Positions 8,923 to 18,240 of a stretch of DNA of 64,000 nt are shown in pieces. The DNA is from Nitrospirota bacterium (GTDB lineage Bacteria; Nitrospirota; Thermodesulfovibrionia; Thermodesulfovibrionales; UBA9159): the NCBI GenBank assembly GCA_023475105.1, contig JAMCWJ010000094.1, forward strand, positions 1-64,000, in the 5' to 3' direction. The first letter of the stretch is position 1. Each line of letters starts with the position of its first letter. A program made the position numbers and the translations under genes. A model generated the notes under the pieces. That model was not told the origin of the DNA and searched no databases. It was given only the letters and a program-made list of their open reading frames with translations.

Positions 8923-9686
8923 GGATTAAGGTTCTCGGGTGCTCAGGTGCGGAATTTCCGGGTCACAACCCTCCGGGTTTCCTTCTCGACAGTGAAATCC
9001 TTTTCGATGCGGGGAGTCTCACGAACGTCCTGAGCGCGCAGCGCCAGCAGAAGATCCGGAACATCTTTATCACCCATGCCCACCTCGATCATATAAAGGG
9101 CATTCCCTTCCTTGCGGACAACCTCATCATACGAAACAGGGAGTGCAATGTAACGGTCCTCAGTATCCCTTCCGTGATCAAGACCATCAGGGAAAACCTT
9201 CTGAACGGCTCGGTCTGGCCCGATTTCACCGTGATACCCGAGCCGAGAAACGGCGTGCTGAAATTCGTAGGGATCAGTGAAGGCAGACCGCTCCGTCTGA
9301 AAGGATTCACCATCACCCCATACAACGTCAACCATTCGGTGCCCGCGGTCGGGTATCTCGTCGAGGACGAAAAGGGAAAGCGCTTCTTCTACTCCGGCGA
9401 CACCGGACCGACCGCAGATACATGGAAAAAAATCGGGAAAAAACAGATCCACTGCTTGATCATAGAGGTCTCTTTTCCCAACAGGATGGAAGAGACCGCC
9501 CTCGTCACGGGTCATCTGACGACACGCCTGCTGAAAGAGGAGCTTTCAGGCATAACTCCGTCGCCTGAAAAGATATTCATCACCCACTCGAAACCCCAGT
9601 ATTACGGCGCCATAAGAGGCGAACTCGGCCGTCTCGGGATGAAGAACCTCAGAATATTGAGAGATGGCGAAACGATCACGATTTAG
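8919..9686 (+). CDS. Metallo-beta-lactamase-fold class II 3',5'-cyclic-nucleotide phosphodiesterase-like protein
   Basis: The 255-residue MBL-fold protein carries THAHLDH near residue 50, a downstream YSGDTGPT metal-binding Asp and a final His in ITHSKP. The order and length fit the class II cAMP phosphodiesterases (CpdP/PDE1 group), and VSFPNRMEETAL-type sequence is typical of them. Predicted reaction: hydrolysis of cAMP or cGMP to the 5' nucleotide. It is coupled by ATGA overlap to a c-di-GMP phosphodiesterase, so one transcript would lower two second messengers. An adenylate cyclase lies 5.6 kb downstream. A generic MBL hydrolase of other function cannot be excluded. Confidence 0.75.
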   Translation: MRIKVLGCSGAEFPGHNPPGFLLDSEILFDAGSLTNVLSAQRQQKIRNIFITHAHLDHIKGIPFLADNLIIRNRECNVTVLSIPSVIKTIRENLLNGSVWPDFTVIPEPRNGVLKFVGISEGRPLRLKGFTITPYNVNHSVPAVGYLVEDEKGKRFFYSGDTGPTADTWKKIGKKQIHCLIIEVSFPNRMEETALVTGHLTTRLLKEELSGITPSPEKIFITHSKPQYYGAIRGELGRLGMKNLRILRDGETITI

Positions 9687-9771
9687 CGGGGGCACCGTCA
9701 CGCACTGTGCGATGAATGAATTCGTCGTCCCGGAATGCCTCGTCGCAGGAAACTTCATTCCAAGAAAAGGC

Positions 9772-9800
9772 TTGACAAACACCTCGGCTTTCTTAATAAT
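9772..9800 (+). promoter_or_regulatory. Promoter of the TPR/barrel operon, leaderless layout
   Basis: A perfect TTGACA (9772-9777), a 17-base spacer and AATAAT (9795-9800). The ATG at 9809 is only eight bases after the -10 box and no ribosome site fits between. Confidence 0.65.
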
Positions 9801-9808
9801 AGTGTCCC

Positions 9809-11122
9809 ATGGGATGGGGTAAACTCAACAGACTCAGCGTGCTCGTGATCGGGGCCGCGCTTTTTTTCTCTTCGTCCTTCGCTCACGCAACGGAAGCCAC
9901 GTATGAGCAGCATATCGCGAAGGGTATCGCGTCTGTCGAAGGGGACAATTACAGCGTCGCCATCGACGAATTTTCTGCGGCCCTGCGAGAGAAGCCGGGA
10001 GATTTCAGGGCGACCCTGTATCTCGGCATAGCCCAGAGCCGGTCGGGCGCCGCCGAAGCAGAGGCGACCCTCAAAAGGGCACGCTCCATGAGACCCGACG
10101 ACCCGCGTGCAGGCCTCGAACTCGGCATATTCAACTTCAACAGGTCCTTCTATAATGTCGCCACGTACTATTTCGACGACGTGAAGAGGATTGCACCGAA
10201 CTCGGAGTTTTCACGGAAGGCCGACGACTACCTTGCGGCAATAAGCGAGAGCAAAGCCGCAAAACGCTGGCTCCTCCGCATTGCCGTGGGAGGCCAGTAT
10301 GACAGTAATGTGGTCCTCAATACCGCGGAAGGTCCCCTGCCCCAGGGCATATCGAACAAATCCGATTGGAGGGCTGTGGTAACCCTGAACGGCAGATACG
10401 ATTTTGTCAGGGCAGGGGAAGGATCTGCCTCGATAGGATATAACTTCTACCAGAGCCTCCATGCCAAGCTTTCTGATTTCAACGTTTCCCAGCACATCCT
10501 GGACCTGAGCGGCACATACCATATAAGCCCTACGTTCGACCTGCAGGGCACCTATGCCTTTGAGTACACCTTTGTCGGCGGAGACGGGTATGATTATGCG
10601 CATTCACTAATGCCGTCGCTCGTGGTGACCGAGGGGAAAGGATTCTCGACGACCGTTTCCTATATGTACAGAAGGAACCATTACATGAACAGCGATCTCT
10701 TTTTTGACAATTCCGACAGGTCGGGGTCATATAATCAGACAGGAGTCGTTCAGAACATCCCTCTTTACGGCAATATCGCGCTCGCAAAACTCGGCTACTT
10801 CCGTGATAACGACGGTACAAGGCAGGCTGTGTGGGACTACAACGGGCAAAGAGTGATAGCAGCGCTCCAGTTCGCGCTGCCCCAAAGAATTCTGATAGAT
10901 CTCTCCGCGGAGTACTACCGCAAGCACTATAAAGGCGCATTCGTCGACGGCGGGCCGCTCAGGAGAGATTTGGTCCGCACCGCTTCGATCTCCGTCACCA
11001 AACTGCTCTCGGAGAGGTACAGTATCACTGCGGGAGAGTTCTATACGAGGAATAAGTCGAACACGCCGGAATTCGATTATACACGCGCTGTGACGAGTCT
11101 TTTCCTTACTGCGAGGTTTTAG
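9809..11122 (+). CDS. TPR plus outer-membrane beta-barrel protein (Slam/DUF560-like layout)
   Basis: A signal peptide (residues 1-26, cut near AHA) is followed by TPR-like helical repeats (about 30-150, for example FRATLYLGIAQSRSG and PRAGLELGIFNFNRS). From about residue 153 the sequence alternates in long amphipathic beta strands to a terminal Phe, as in an outer-membrane barrel. TPR followed by a barrel is the layout of Slam proteins, which move lipoproteins to the cell surface. A lipoprotein gene and a FecR-domain gene follow in the same operon with no gap. The assignment to Slam is inference from architecture; a plain surface porin with a TPR scaffold is the alternative. Confidence 0.6.
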   Translation: MGWGKLNRLSVLVIGAALFFSSSFAHATEATYEQHIAKGIASVEGDNYSVAIDEFSAALREKPGDFRATLYLGIAQSRSGAAEAEATLKRARSMRPDDPRAGLELGIFNFNRSFYNVATYYFDDVKRIAPNSEFSRKADDYLAAISESKAAKRWLLRIAVGGQYDSNVVLNTAEGPLPQGISNKSDWRAVVTLNGRYDFVRAGEGSASIGYNFYQSLHAKLSDFNVSQHILDLSGTYHISPTFDLQGTYAFEYTFVGGDGYDYAHSLMPSLVVTEGKGFSTTVSYMYRRNHYMNSDLFFDNSDRSGSYNQTGVVQNIPLYGNIALAKLGYFRDNDGTRQAVWDYNGQRVIAALQFALPQRILIDLSAEYYRKHYKGAFVDGGPLRRDLVRTASISVTKLLSERYSITAGEFYTRNKSNTPEFDYTRAVTSLFLTARF

Positions 11123-11893
11123 ATGAAGATCGTGCATCTCACCCTATTGGTTTTTGTGGCTTGCTGGAGCGCCGGGTTGTCCGGCGTCGCCCATGCAAAG
11201 GATGAGGTCGGTTCGTTGATCGCCCTGCGGGGCAAGGCCGTCATCGAGAGGACCGGAACGACAACAGCTGCGAAAGTAAAGGAGGGCATTCTTTTCAACG
11301 ATGCGCTCGCAACACGCGAGGCCTCGCGGGCGAAGGTCCTCTTCATCGACGACAGCGTGTTGAGCATGGCCGAAAACTCGAAAGTCGTGATAAAGGAATT
11401 CCTCTATTCGAGGGAGAAAGGCGGCAAGTCGATCTTCAACCTTCTCGACGGAAAAATGAAGGCCGTCGTCGGACGCACAAATTTTGAAGTACATACCCCG
11501 ACTGCGGTGGCTGCTGCGAGGGGGACGACCATATATTTTGAGGAAGGGATTAAGGATGGAAAGCGTTATACCCTCATCATATGCGGAGAGACGGACAAGG
11601 AACTCGTGATCACGAGCCCCGATCCGAAGATTAAGGACACGGCCGTTCTTACCACGGGCATGATGATCATTATCTTCGAAGGAGAACCTTTCCCTCTTCC
11701 AATGCCGGCACCGGCCTCCGAGATCGAAAGGCTCGAATCCCTGACCGAAATCACAGACTTTGCGCTTTCGATCCCCGGCCCATTCGCTCCCGGGACAGGA
11801 TGGCTTTCGCTCGAACTGCCTTACGCCCCTACGATCGATCAGCCTCCGCTTAACAAGACAACGCCGGTAACAATCGACCTTATATTTAAATGA
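11123..11893 (+). CDS. Secreted FecR-domain protein
   Basis: The 256-residue protein has a signal peptide (cut after GVAHA, about residue 25) and a FecR domain (about 28-145): VGSLIALRGKAVIERTG, VLFIDDSVLSMAENSKVVI, then NFEVHTPTAVAAARGT. Unlike classical FecR it has no inner-membrane sigma-factor-interacting part, so it is a periplasmic or surface FecR-type protein. The C-terminal 90 residues are Pro-rich and unrecognised. Its ATG directly follows the stop of the barrel gene, and its stop precedes the lipoprotein ATG by 14 bases. Confidence 0.8.
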   Translation: MKIVHLTLLVFVACWSAGLSGVAHAKDEVGSLIALRGKAVIERTGTTTAAKVKEGILFNDALATREASRAKVLFIDDSVLSMAENSKVVIKEFLYSREKGGKSIFNLLDGKMKAVVGRTNFEVHTPTAVAAARGTTIYFEEGIKDGKRYTLIICGETDKELVITSPDPKIKDTAVLTTGMMIIIFEGEPFPLPMPAPASEIERLESLTEITDFALSIPGPFAPGTGWLSLELPYAPTIDQPPLNKTTPVTIDLIFK

Positions 11894-11907
11894 TGACGAG
11901 GTCACCT

Positions 11908-13632
11908 ATGAAGAGACTATTTCTGTCGTGTATCGCCACCCTGATCTCCCTCTGCTTCATCGGCTGCGGGGGAGGAAGCGGCAGTTCACCGGCACGGTCG
12001 TCCCTGTCCGGTAAGACAACGGTAGCACTACATGTCGGCCAGCCGAGTTCTACGGCAGGCAACAGGGTTGCCGGCACGGGAGCCTTGGCGATCCCTCCGA
12101 ATGTCTCGAAGATCGTATTCACGATCAGCGGTCCGGACATCCCGACCTCGGTCATGGAATTTCCTGTTTCAGGACGGTCTTCTTTCACGGCAAGCTTCTC
12201 GATCCAGAACGGCAACGACAGGTTCTTTCTGGCAGAGGCGGAAGACACATCGGGCAACATACTTTACAGCGGAAGCACTACGGCGAACCTCAACGGCTCC
12301 CCGGTGACTCTCACCATTTTCATGACGGCCGTAGACAACAAGCCGCCGACCGTAATATCCACTGATCCTTCAAATAACGCAACGGGGGTTCCTGTTGCCA
12401 CGGCGATAACGGTGACGTTCAGCAAGTCAATGGACCCCTCGAGCTTCGTCCCCGGCACATTCACCCTGAAGGCGGGCGCCGCAGTTGTCCCGGGAACGGT
12501 AAACGTCCAGGGCTCGGTCATGACCTTCGCGCCTTCCGCCCAGCTGGCCTTCGGCACTTCCTATACGGCAACGGTGACAAAGGGAGTGAAAGACCTGACC
12601 GGAAATGCGCTTGCAGCTGATTATTCCTGGACCTTCGCCACCGGCGCCGGACCGGACAAGACGCCGCCTACTGTCGTCGCGGTGAGCCCGGCTAACGGTG
12701 CGATAGATGTCCCCGTCACCTCGAATATCAGTGCGACATTCAGCAAACATATGGACCCCTCGACACTCACCACAGAAACGTTTTTGGTGACCGGCGGGAA
12801 TACAGGACATCTATCCGGCGTCGTCGCATACAGCGGCAATACCGCCACCTTCACCCCTTCGCAGGAAATGGCGCATGATACCACCTACTCTGCTACGATC
12901 ACGACGGGGGCCACGGACACCTCCGGCAACGCCCTGGAAAGACACTTTGACTGGACATTCACAACCGAGGGGGTGATCGATCTTTTTGCGCGGGCCAGGT
13001 ACTACGGCTCGCTCGACGTCACTGTCGGCAATCAGGGAACCGTCGCGGCCTCCGACATTCTGGTCTTCGTCATGTACGAACTGGAAGGTCCGTATTGTGA
13101 GAGCTTTTCCATAAGCAGTCTTGCGCCGTTTGCCGCCGAGCAATTCTCGATCCCCTACGTATATTCGTCCGACTATTTCGTAATAGTCGATCCGTTCGAG
13201 TCGATCCAGGACTCCGATCGTTCAAATAACACGGCTTGCGGCGGCTCCTACTGTTCCGGGCGGCCTTCTTTCTCGATCTGTCCTAGCGAGGGAGGGATTA
13301 TTTCGCCTCAGGCGGACCTCTCCGTCGGCTCTGCCGCCATCTCCGGACCGGATGTCAACTTCACGATAAACAACACTGGCTCCGCTGATGCGAATAATGC
13401 GGAGGTGTATGTGCTATGGAGCGATTTCTACAGCACCTATTGTTCCACATTCAGTTTCAACATCCTCGCGGGCGGTTCGGTATCGAGCAGTGTTTCCGAC
13501 GTTTCGCCGACTGCTTTTTATATAGTAGTCGATCCCAATAATCTTATCTCTGAATCAAACGAATCGAATAATACCGCCTGCAGCGGGTTCATGTGTTCAT
13601 CTCCGCCCGCTCTGGATATATGCGGGGGCTGA
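11908..13632 (+). CDS. Surface or periplasmic lipoprotein with two Ig-like (Big_5) and two CARDB-like domains
   Basis: A lipoprotein signal ends in the lipobox FIGC (Cys about residue 19), followed by a Gly/Ser linker. Two homologous Big_5/SbsA-type domains follow (about 145-245 and 250-355); each starts PPTV, contains VTFSKSMDPSSF or ATFSKHMDPSTL, and ends WTF. Two further repeats (about 357-460 and 465-574) contain DPFESIQDSDRSNNTAC and DPNNLISESNESNNTAC, the S-N-N-T signature of CARDB adhesion-type modules, each with several cysteines. It binds or spans rather than catalyses. ATG 11908 has a GAGGT site; ATG 11890 overlapping the FecR stop is the alternative. Confidence 0.75.
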   Translation: MKRLFLSCIATLISLCFIGCGGGSGSSPARSSLSGKTTVALHVGQPSSTAGNRVAGTGALAIPPNVSKIVFTISGPDIPTSVMEFPVSGRSSFTASFSIQNGNDRFFLAEAEDTSGNILYSGSTTANLNGSPVTLTIFMTAVDNKPPTVISTDPSNNATGVPVATAITVTFSKSMDPSSFVPGTFTLKAGAAVVPGTVNVQGSVMTFAPSAQLAFGTSYTATVTKGVKDLTGNALAADYSWTFATGAGPDKTPPTVVAVSPANGAIDVPVTSNISATFSKHMDPSTLTTETFLVTGGNTGHLSGVVAYSGNTATFTPSQEMAHDTTYSATITTGATDTSGNALERHFDWTFTTEGVIDLFARARYYGSLDVTVGNQGTVAASDILVFVMYELEGPYCESFSISSLAPFAAEQFSIPYVYSSDYFVIVDPFESIQDSDRSNNTACGGSYCSGRPSFSICPSEGGIISPQADLSVGSAAISGPDVNFTINNTGSADANNAEVYVLWSDFYSTYCSTFSFNILAGGSVSSSVSDVSPTAFYIVVDPNNLISESNESNNTACSGFMCSSPPALDICGG

Positions 13633-13639
13633 GAGGAAC

Positions 13640-15265
13640 TCAATACCCGTATCCGTCCGCCGGAACGGCTTGGTAGGGCAGTTTCCCTTTTGCCTCGCGC
13701 ATCCCTGAGGCTATCTCAAGCGCCGCCAGGAACTGCGACCTGTCGTTTTCATAGGCGAGCAGGAGTTGTCCCGGATGAAGTTCCTTCAGGACCTTCCCGA
13801 CTCTCCTCGGATGGTACAGCATCACCACGTAGGCCTTCCCCGCATCCCTGCAGAGGGAAATCATTTCGCGGGCGTCGGGATAGTCGGCGTCCACGATGAC
13901 GCCGTCGAAATTCTTCACGAAGTCTTTCGGAAACTTCCCTTCCCGTGTCTTCCTGAAGGACCGGAGAGGCATATTTATTCTCCCTGCGGAACGGAAGAAA
14001 CTCTCCATCTCGCTGAACAGTCCGGCATTATAGCCCGTATAGAGCACCCTCCCCTCTTTCCTTATCAGGACTCGGGGCGCGCCCCTGCGGACGATCACCG
14101 TGACTGACTCCTCCGCGACGCTCCTCGAAACTTCCTTCAGACTCCGGAAGCTTCCCCGGTTTCCCGACACCGCTCTCTCCTTGGCTTCCATAATTCTCCT
14201 GAGCGAGGCTTCCAGCCTTTCTGAAGGGATCCTGCCCTTCATCGCCGCATCGAGCAAGGCATCAAAAACCGCCCGCTGGTTCTCTCTCTCATGGCTCACC
14301 ATAATCATATCCGCCCCGGAGAGAAAGGCCTCAACGGCGGCCTGGGCAACGGGCATCGTATCCTCTATCGCTTTCATTTCTATGTTGTCGACGATAATGA
14401 GGCCTTCAAACCCCATTTCTTTCCTTAGTGTACCGCTCATCCAGGCGACGGAAAGGGAGACGGGTTTGCGGGAGTCTCCGGGCTCGGCGATCACATGTCC
14501 TGCCATCACAATGTCGACCCCCGCCCTTACCGCAGCTCGAAACGGGCGCATGTCGTTGTCCCTTTCATGAACGGATTCCCATGCGATCCGCGGAATCCCG
14601 TAGTGGGAATCCCTGAATGCCCTGCCTATGCCGGGAAAATGTTTTGCCGTGGCGAGGACCCCCGCATCCCCGAGTCCCCGGATATAGGCTATGCCCAACC
14701 TTTCGACCTTCTCCGCATTGTCGCCAAAGCTCCGTGTCGCCATGGGCGAGGAGGAAAAATCTTCAGGCACGTCGAGCACGGGAGATAGATTGACGTTTAT
14801 GCCGAGGCCCCGAAGCGCGGAACCCACTGATCCGCCGACTTCCCTTGCGAGCTCGGCGGAACCGGCCGCGCCGAGGGAAAGTGCCGAGGGCGGCCTGTAC
14901 AGTTGCCCCTCGACGCGATGCACAACGCCCCCCTCCTGGTCTATCGCATAGAAGAGAGGGGCCTTGTTTTCTTTCATGACGGAGTTTATGGATGATATCA
15001 TGGCGGGGATATCCGAGGCGTCTTTCATGTTCCTTCCGTAGAAGACGATTCCTCCCGGATTCACGTCTCTGAGAAGAGCCCTGTCGGCGGGGCCGAGGGC
15101 ACGGCCCTGAAACCCAAGGAGGATCAGCTGTCCCACCTTCTGTCTCAACGTCATGTCCCTTATGAGCACAGAGATCCTGTCGCCCCCCGACACCCCGGGG
15201 CATGAAGAGAGGAGAAAAGCAAGGGTTGCACATAGGAACACGGCCCTTCTTGTCATCTGTGCCAT
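13640..15265 (-). CDS. GH3-family beta-N-acetylhexosaminidase (NagZ-like), lipoprotein
   Basis: The 541-residue protein has a lipoprotein signal (LLSSC, Cys22). The GH3 barrel (about residues 30-350) carries IDQEGGVVHRV, KHFPGIGRAFRDSH with the loop DSH acid/base dyad, and the nucleophile Asp in IIVDNIEMKAIE. These are NagZ features: release of N-acetylglucosamine from muropeptides. One change: the usual KHFPGHG has Ile in place of His. About 190 extra C-terminal residues form a second domain, as in Gram-positive secreted NagZ rather than the compact cytoplasmic enzyme of enterobacteria. With a lipoprotein signal it would act in the periplasm. Convergent with the Ig-like lipoprotein gene. Confidence 0.85.
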   Translation of the reverse strand: MAQMTRRAVFLCATLAFLLSSCPGVSGGDRISVLIRDMTLRQKVGQLILLGFQGRALGPADRALLRDVNPGGIVFYGRNMKDASDIPAMISSINSVMKENKAPLFYAIDQEGGVVHRVEGQLYRPPSALSLGAAGSAELAREVGGSVGSALRGLGINVNLSPVLDVPEDFSSSPMATRSFGDNAEKVERLGIAYIRGLGDAGVLATAKHFPGIGRAFRDSHYGIPRIAWESVHERDNDMRPFRAAVRAGVDIVMAGHVIAEPGDSRKPVSLSVAWMSGTLRKEMGFEGLIIVDNIEMKAIEDTMPVAQAAVEAFLSGADMIMVSHERENQRAVFDALLDAAMKGRIPSERLEASLRRIMEAKERAVSGNRGSFRSLKEVSRSVAEESVTVIVRRGAPRVLIRKEGRVLYTGYNAGLFSEMESFFRSAGRINMPLRSFRKTREGKFPKDFVKNFDGVIVDADYPDAREMISLCRDAGKAYVVMLYHPRRVGKVLKELHPGQLLLAYENDRSQFLAALEIASGMREAKGKLPYQAVPADGYGY

Positions 15266-15294
15266 CCCGGAAATTTACCATGGACTCTGCTTCC

Positions 15295-15323
15295 TTGTCC
15301 ATTTCCTTCCAAAACGGTATAAT
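15295..15323 (+). promoter_or_regulatory. Promoter of the adenylate cyclase gene, leaderless layout
   Basis: TTGTCC (15295-15300), a 17-base spacer and a perfect TATAAT (15318-15323). The start codon is at 15332, eight bases after the -10 box, with no Shine-Dalgarno between. Confidence 0.65.
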
Positions 15324-15331
15324 CATTCAGA

Positions 15332-17263
15332 ATGAAGAAAAGGCTCTTTCTTTATCTCGTTCCCGCGGTCTCGACCTTGCTTTTCCTCCTCCTTCAACTC
15401 TTTAACCCTCCCATCGTCAACGAGATGATCGAAAGCAAGACCTACGACCTCAGACTCCGCCTGAGAAATGCCCTGCTGAGGCAGCCGCCTTCCGCAGGCA
15501 TCACCGTCGTCGAAATCGATGAAAAGAGCATAAAGGAAATAGGAAGATGGCCCTGGAACAGGGACGTGTTTGCAGAGCTTCTTACTAAGGTCTCGGCACA
15601 GAGGCCTAAAGTGATAGGAATCGATGTCATGTTTATCGAGCGCGAAACCCCGGAAAGAGACAAGAAGCTCGCAGAGGCTATCACAAGGGCGGGCAATGTC
15701 GTCCTCGCCACTCCCTTTGAAGTGCCCGAAGGAGAAGGTACGGTGAACTCTCCCGCGCCGGGCGAGGTACCGGACTCATTGTGGGATTCCGCCTTCATGG
15801 AGGTGCGAAGCCAGAAGGGGATCAAGTGGAAGAATTTCGCGGTGAAGGCTACGGCTGTTGCTCCGCCGCTGCCGGAGCTGGCCGCCCACGCTGCCCTGGG
15901 CCATGTCTATTCCCTGCCCGACATGGACGGGGTCCAGAGGTGGGAGATCCTCTATCTCAATTACGGAGACGACTGCTACCCGCAGTTTTCGCTCCAGATC
16001 GCGCGCATCGCCCTCGGCCTGCCCATGAAAGAGATGGTCCTCTACGGCGCTGCGGGAATCGGACTTCGAGACCGTTTTATCCCGACCGACCTCCATGGGC
16101 GCGTCGGAATAAATTACCTGGGCAAAGAACACAGCTTCCCTGTCGTCTCTGCTGCGGACCTCATCAAAGACAGGGTGGCGCCGGACGTCCTGAAAAACAG
16201 GATTGTCCTGATCGGAACCTCCGCTCTCGGCACATACGACCAGAAGGTTACCCCCTTTTCCGCAAACATGCCGGGAGTCGAAAAAAATGCGAGCGTCGTC
16301 GAAAATATTCTCAAAAACAATTTCATCAGAAAAAGTCCCGGAGTGATCGAACTCGCGGCGATCATCCTTACCGGCATCCTCCTGGGCCTCGTCCTTCCGA
16401 GGCTGAAGGCGCTTTGGAGTTCCCTCCTCGCTGCCGTCTTCATCGGCTCGTATATCGCCGTCTGCTGTTATCTGCTCATGTACCAGAACCTCTGGGCGAA
16501 CCTGCTCTATCCGGTCACGAACATGTTCACCATCTTTACGACGCTCACTGCGGTGCGGTTTTTCCACGAGGAAAGGAAGGCAAGGGAGATTCGCCAGATG
16601 TTTTCCAGCTATGTATCGCCGAAGATCGTGAAAGAGCTTATCGACGATCCGGAAAGGGCGAAACTCGGTGGCGAACGGAGAATGGTCACTGTTCTGTTTT
16701 CCGATGTTATCGGGTTCACATCCCTTTCCGAGAAGCGGCAGCCCGAAGAAGTCGTCTCCCTTCTGAACGAATATTTCGAGGAGATGGCCGATATCATCTT
16801 CAAGTGGGATGGGACCCTCGATAAATTCGTCGGCGACGAAATCATGGCGCTCTGGGGCGCTCCCGTGGAGCAGGCGAACCACGCGGAACTCGCCCTGCGC
16901 TGCGCCGCGGATATGTCAGTGCGGTTGACCCGGCTTCAGAAAACCTGGGAAGAGAGGGGAGAGCATATCCTCGAGGTCGGAATCGGAATCAACAGCGGTG
17001 AGGTCCTGATCGGCAATATAGGGGCCCAGGGGAAAAAGATGGATTACACGGCGATCGGCGATCATGTCAATCTGGCCGCCCGGGTCGAAAAGCTTACGAG
17101 ACGCTACGGAGTCAGGATTCTCGTCACGGAAAACACGATCAACAGCGTTTCCGCGGCCGCGGGGACCGCGGCGCTCCCCTTCGAATTCCGGGAGATCGAA
17201 TCAGTCAAGGTGAAGGGAAAGGAAAAGGAGATCAGGGTCCTTGAACTGAAGGTCCCCGGGTAA
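15332..17263 (+). CDS. CHASE2-domain adenylate cyclase (class III), membrane-bound
   Basis: A membrane anchor (residues 5-25) leads to an extracytoplasmic CHASE2 domain (about 30-335), three further membrane segments (about 340-415) and a cytoplasmic class III cyclase domain (about 440-625). Catalytic features are present: metal Asp in FSDVIGFTS and in KFVGDEIMALWG, purine-selecting Lys in the latter, and the Asp in DYTAIGDHVNLAAR. Lys/Asp specificity points to ATP, so cAMP is the expected product. CHASE2 would sense a periplasmic signal. A FecR/barrel operon lies just upstream, a cyclic-nucleotide phosphodiesterase at 8919 and a cyclic-nucleotide-binding protein at 23507. Confidence 0.9.
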   Translation: MKKRLFLYLVPAVSTLLFLLLQLFNPPIVNEMIESKTYDLRLRLRNALLRQPPSAGITVVEIDEKSIKEIGRWPWNRDVFAELLTKVSAQRPKVIGIDVMFIERETPERDKKLAEAITRAGNVVLATPFEVPEGEGTVNSPAPGEVPDSLWDSAFMEVRSQKGIKWKNFAVKATAVAPPLPELAAHAALGHVYSLPDMDGVQRWEILYLNYGDDCYPQFSLQIARIALGLPMKEMVLYGAAGIGLRDRFIPTDLHGRVGINYLGKEHSFPVVSAADLIKDRVAPDVLKNRIVLIGTSALGTYDQKVTPFSANMPGVEKNASVVENILKNNFIRKSPGVIELAAIILTGILLGLVLPRLKALWSSLLAAVFIGSYIAVCCYLLMYQNLWANLLYPVTNMFTIFTTLTAVRFFHEERKAREIRQMFSSYVSPKIVKELIDDPERAKLGGERRMVTVLFSDVIGFTSLSEKRQPEEVVSLLNEYFEEMADIIFKWDGTLDKFVGDEIMALWGAPVEQANHAELALRCAADMSVRLTRLQKTWEERGEHILEVGIGINSGEVLIGNIGAQGKKMDYTAIGDHVNLAARVEKLTRRYGVRILVTENTINSVSAAAGTAALPFEFREIESVKVKGKEKEIRVLELKVPG

Positions 17264-17361
17264 AGACACTGCTCCGGACCGGACCGATTTCCGAAAGGAA
17301 CGTCCCTTTTTGATGCCGAAATGATACAATAGGAACTACTCTTTTTGTGGGAGGTGCGCAG

Positions 17362-17853
17362 ATGAGTGAAGGTGCTTCGCCTGTCACGCGCGCGGCGGAG
17401 GTTTTGCGCTCGGCAGGCGTTGCGTTTACAGACCACTCTTACTCCTGTGACGAGGCAAGTTCGACCGAGGCGTGCGCCAAAGGGCTGAATATCGATGAGC
17501 ACTCGCTGGTGAAGACGATCCTCCTCGAGGCGGACGGCAAGCCTTTTATCGTGCTCATGCACGGTGACATGCGGGCGTCTGCGAAAGAGCTTGCGAGGAT
17601 AACCGGGGCGAAGAGCATCACCCCCTGCTTTCCCGCTCAGGCGGAGAAGTATACGGGATACCAGACGGGAGGGATTTCTCCCTTCGGCGCGTTCACGGAA
17701 ATGCCCGTATACATGGAAGAGACGGTCCTCAATCTCCGGAAGATATACATAAACGGAGGTAGACCGGGCTATTTCATCGGTATGGATCCCTATGACTTGC
17801 TCAGAATCCTCCGACCTACCCTCGTGAAGGTCGGCGCAGCGCGCGCTGCCTGA
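17362..17853 (+). CDS. YbaK/ProX-type aminoacyl-tRNA deacylase
   Basis: The 163-residue single-domain protein matches the YbaK/EbsC family: EHSLVKTILLEADGKPFIVL, the lysine-containing HGDMRASAKELAR, TGYQTGGISPFG with the GxxxP loop, and a final YFIGMDPYDLLRIL. Family members hydrolyse mischarged tRNA (Cys- or Ala-tRNA-Pro). The start at 17362 is fixed by a GGGAGGTG site six bases upstream. Confidence 0.85.
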   Translation: MSEGASPVTRAAEVLRSAGVAFTDHSYSCDEASSTEACAKGLNIDEHSLVKTILLEADGKPFIVLMHGDMRASAKELARITGAKSITPCFPAQAEKYTGYQTGGISPFGAFTEMPVYMEETVLNLRKIYINGGRPGYFIGMDPYDLLRILRPTLVKVGAARAA

Positions 17854-17864
17854 GTAGTCCACAT

Positions 17865-17980
17865 TTCTGGGAGTTCCCAGAATCAACAGCCGGCCAGGTA
17901 GCTCCGGAAACAAGGTCCTCCTTGCGGACCGGCAGATAACCCGAAGTTTTGCCCCTGTTGCCCGGCGAATCAGCCGGGGC
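17865..17980. other. Cluster of hairpins downstream of the YbaK gene, function unknown
   Basis: Three nested or serial stems can be drawn: TTCTGGG/CCCAGAA (17865-17882); CAACAG (17884-17889) with CTGTTG (17955-17960) enclosing GGTCC/GGACC; and CCCGGC/GCCGGG (17961-17978). None is followed by a T run, so this is not a standard terminator. It could be a structured 3' UTR or a DNA-level repeat. The rest of 17981-18200 has no gene I can support. Confidence 0.3.
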
Positions 17981-18204
17981 TGACAAGCCCTACCTCTCTC
18001 GAGTTTATGTATCATGCGGGCTAACGATTAATTAGTAATATCAATAATCATATAGTTGCGTTGATATCCTCCGGATGGGTGTGATAGCTTTTCAGACGCC
18101 ACTTTTCCGACCGCAACTGTTTTTGTTGCGCGCTTCTTGCTGAGCAGAACGTCCCTGCCCGTGATTTGTCCCCGGCAAGCCGGCACGTATTTCTTTCACG
18201 GTTA

Positions 18205-18234
18205 TTGATTGGGACGAAGCCGATATGCTATATT
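18205..18234 (+). promoter_or_regulatory. Promoter of the formate dehydrogenase operon
   Basis: TTGATT (18205-18210), an 18-base spacer and TATATT (18229-18234). Predicted transcription start near 18241, giving a leader of about 170 nucleotides before the first gene. Confidence 0.55.
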
Positions 18235-18240
18235 AGTTGA

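Noticed and set aside
15776..16882. Long minus-strand open frame opposite the adenylate cyclase
   Set aside because: It mirrors the codon bias of the cyclase gene and encodes no recognisable domain. The same holds for long frames opposite the RND operon (41529-42914, 43036-44994).
17884..17980. Possible c-di-GMP-I riboswitch on the minus strand
   Set aside because: A GGGGCAAAAC stretch caught the eye, but the second conserved element and the closing receptor sequence are missing.
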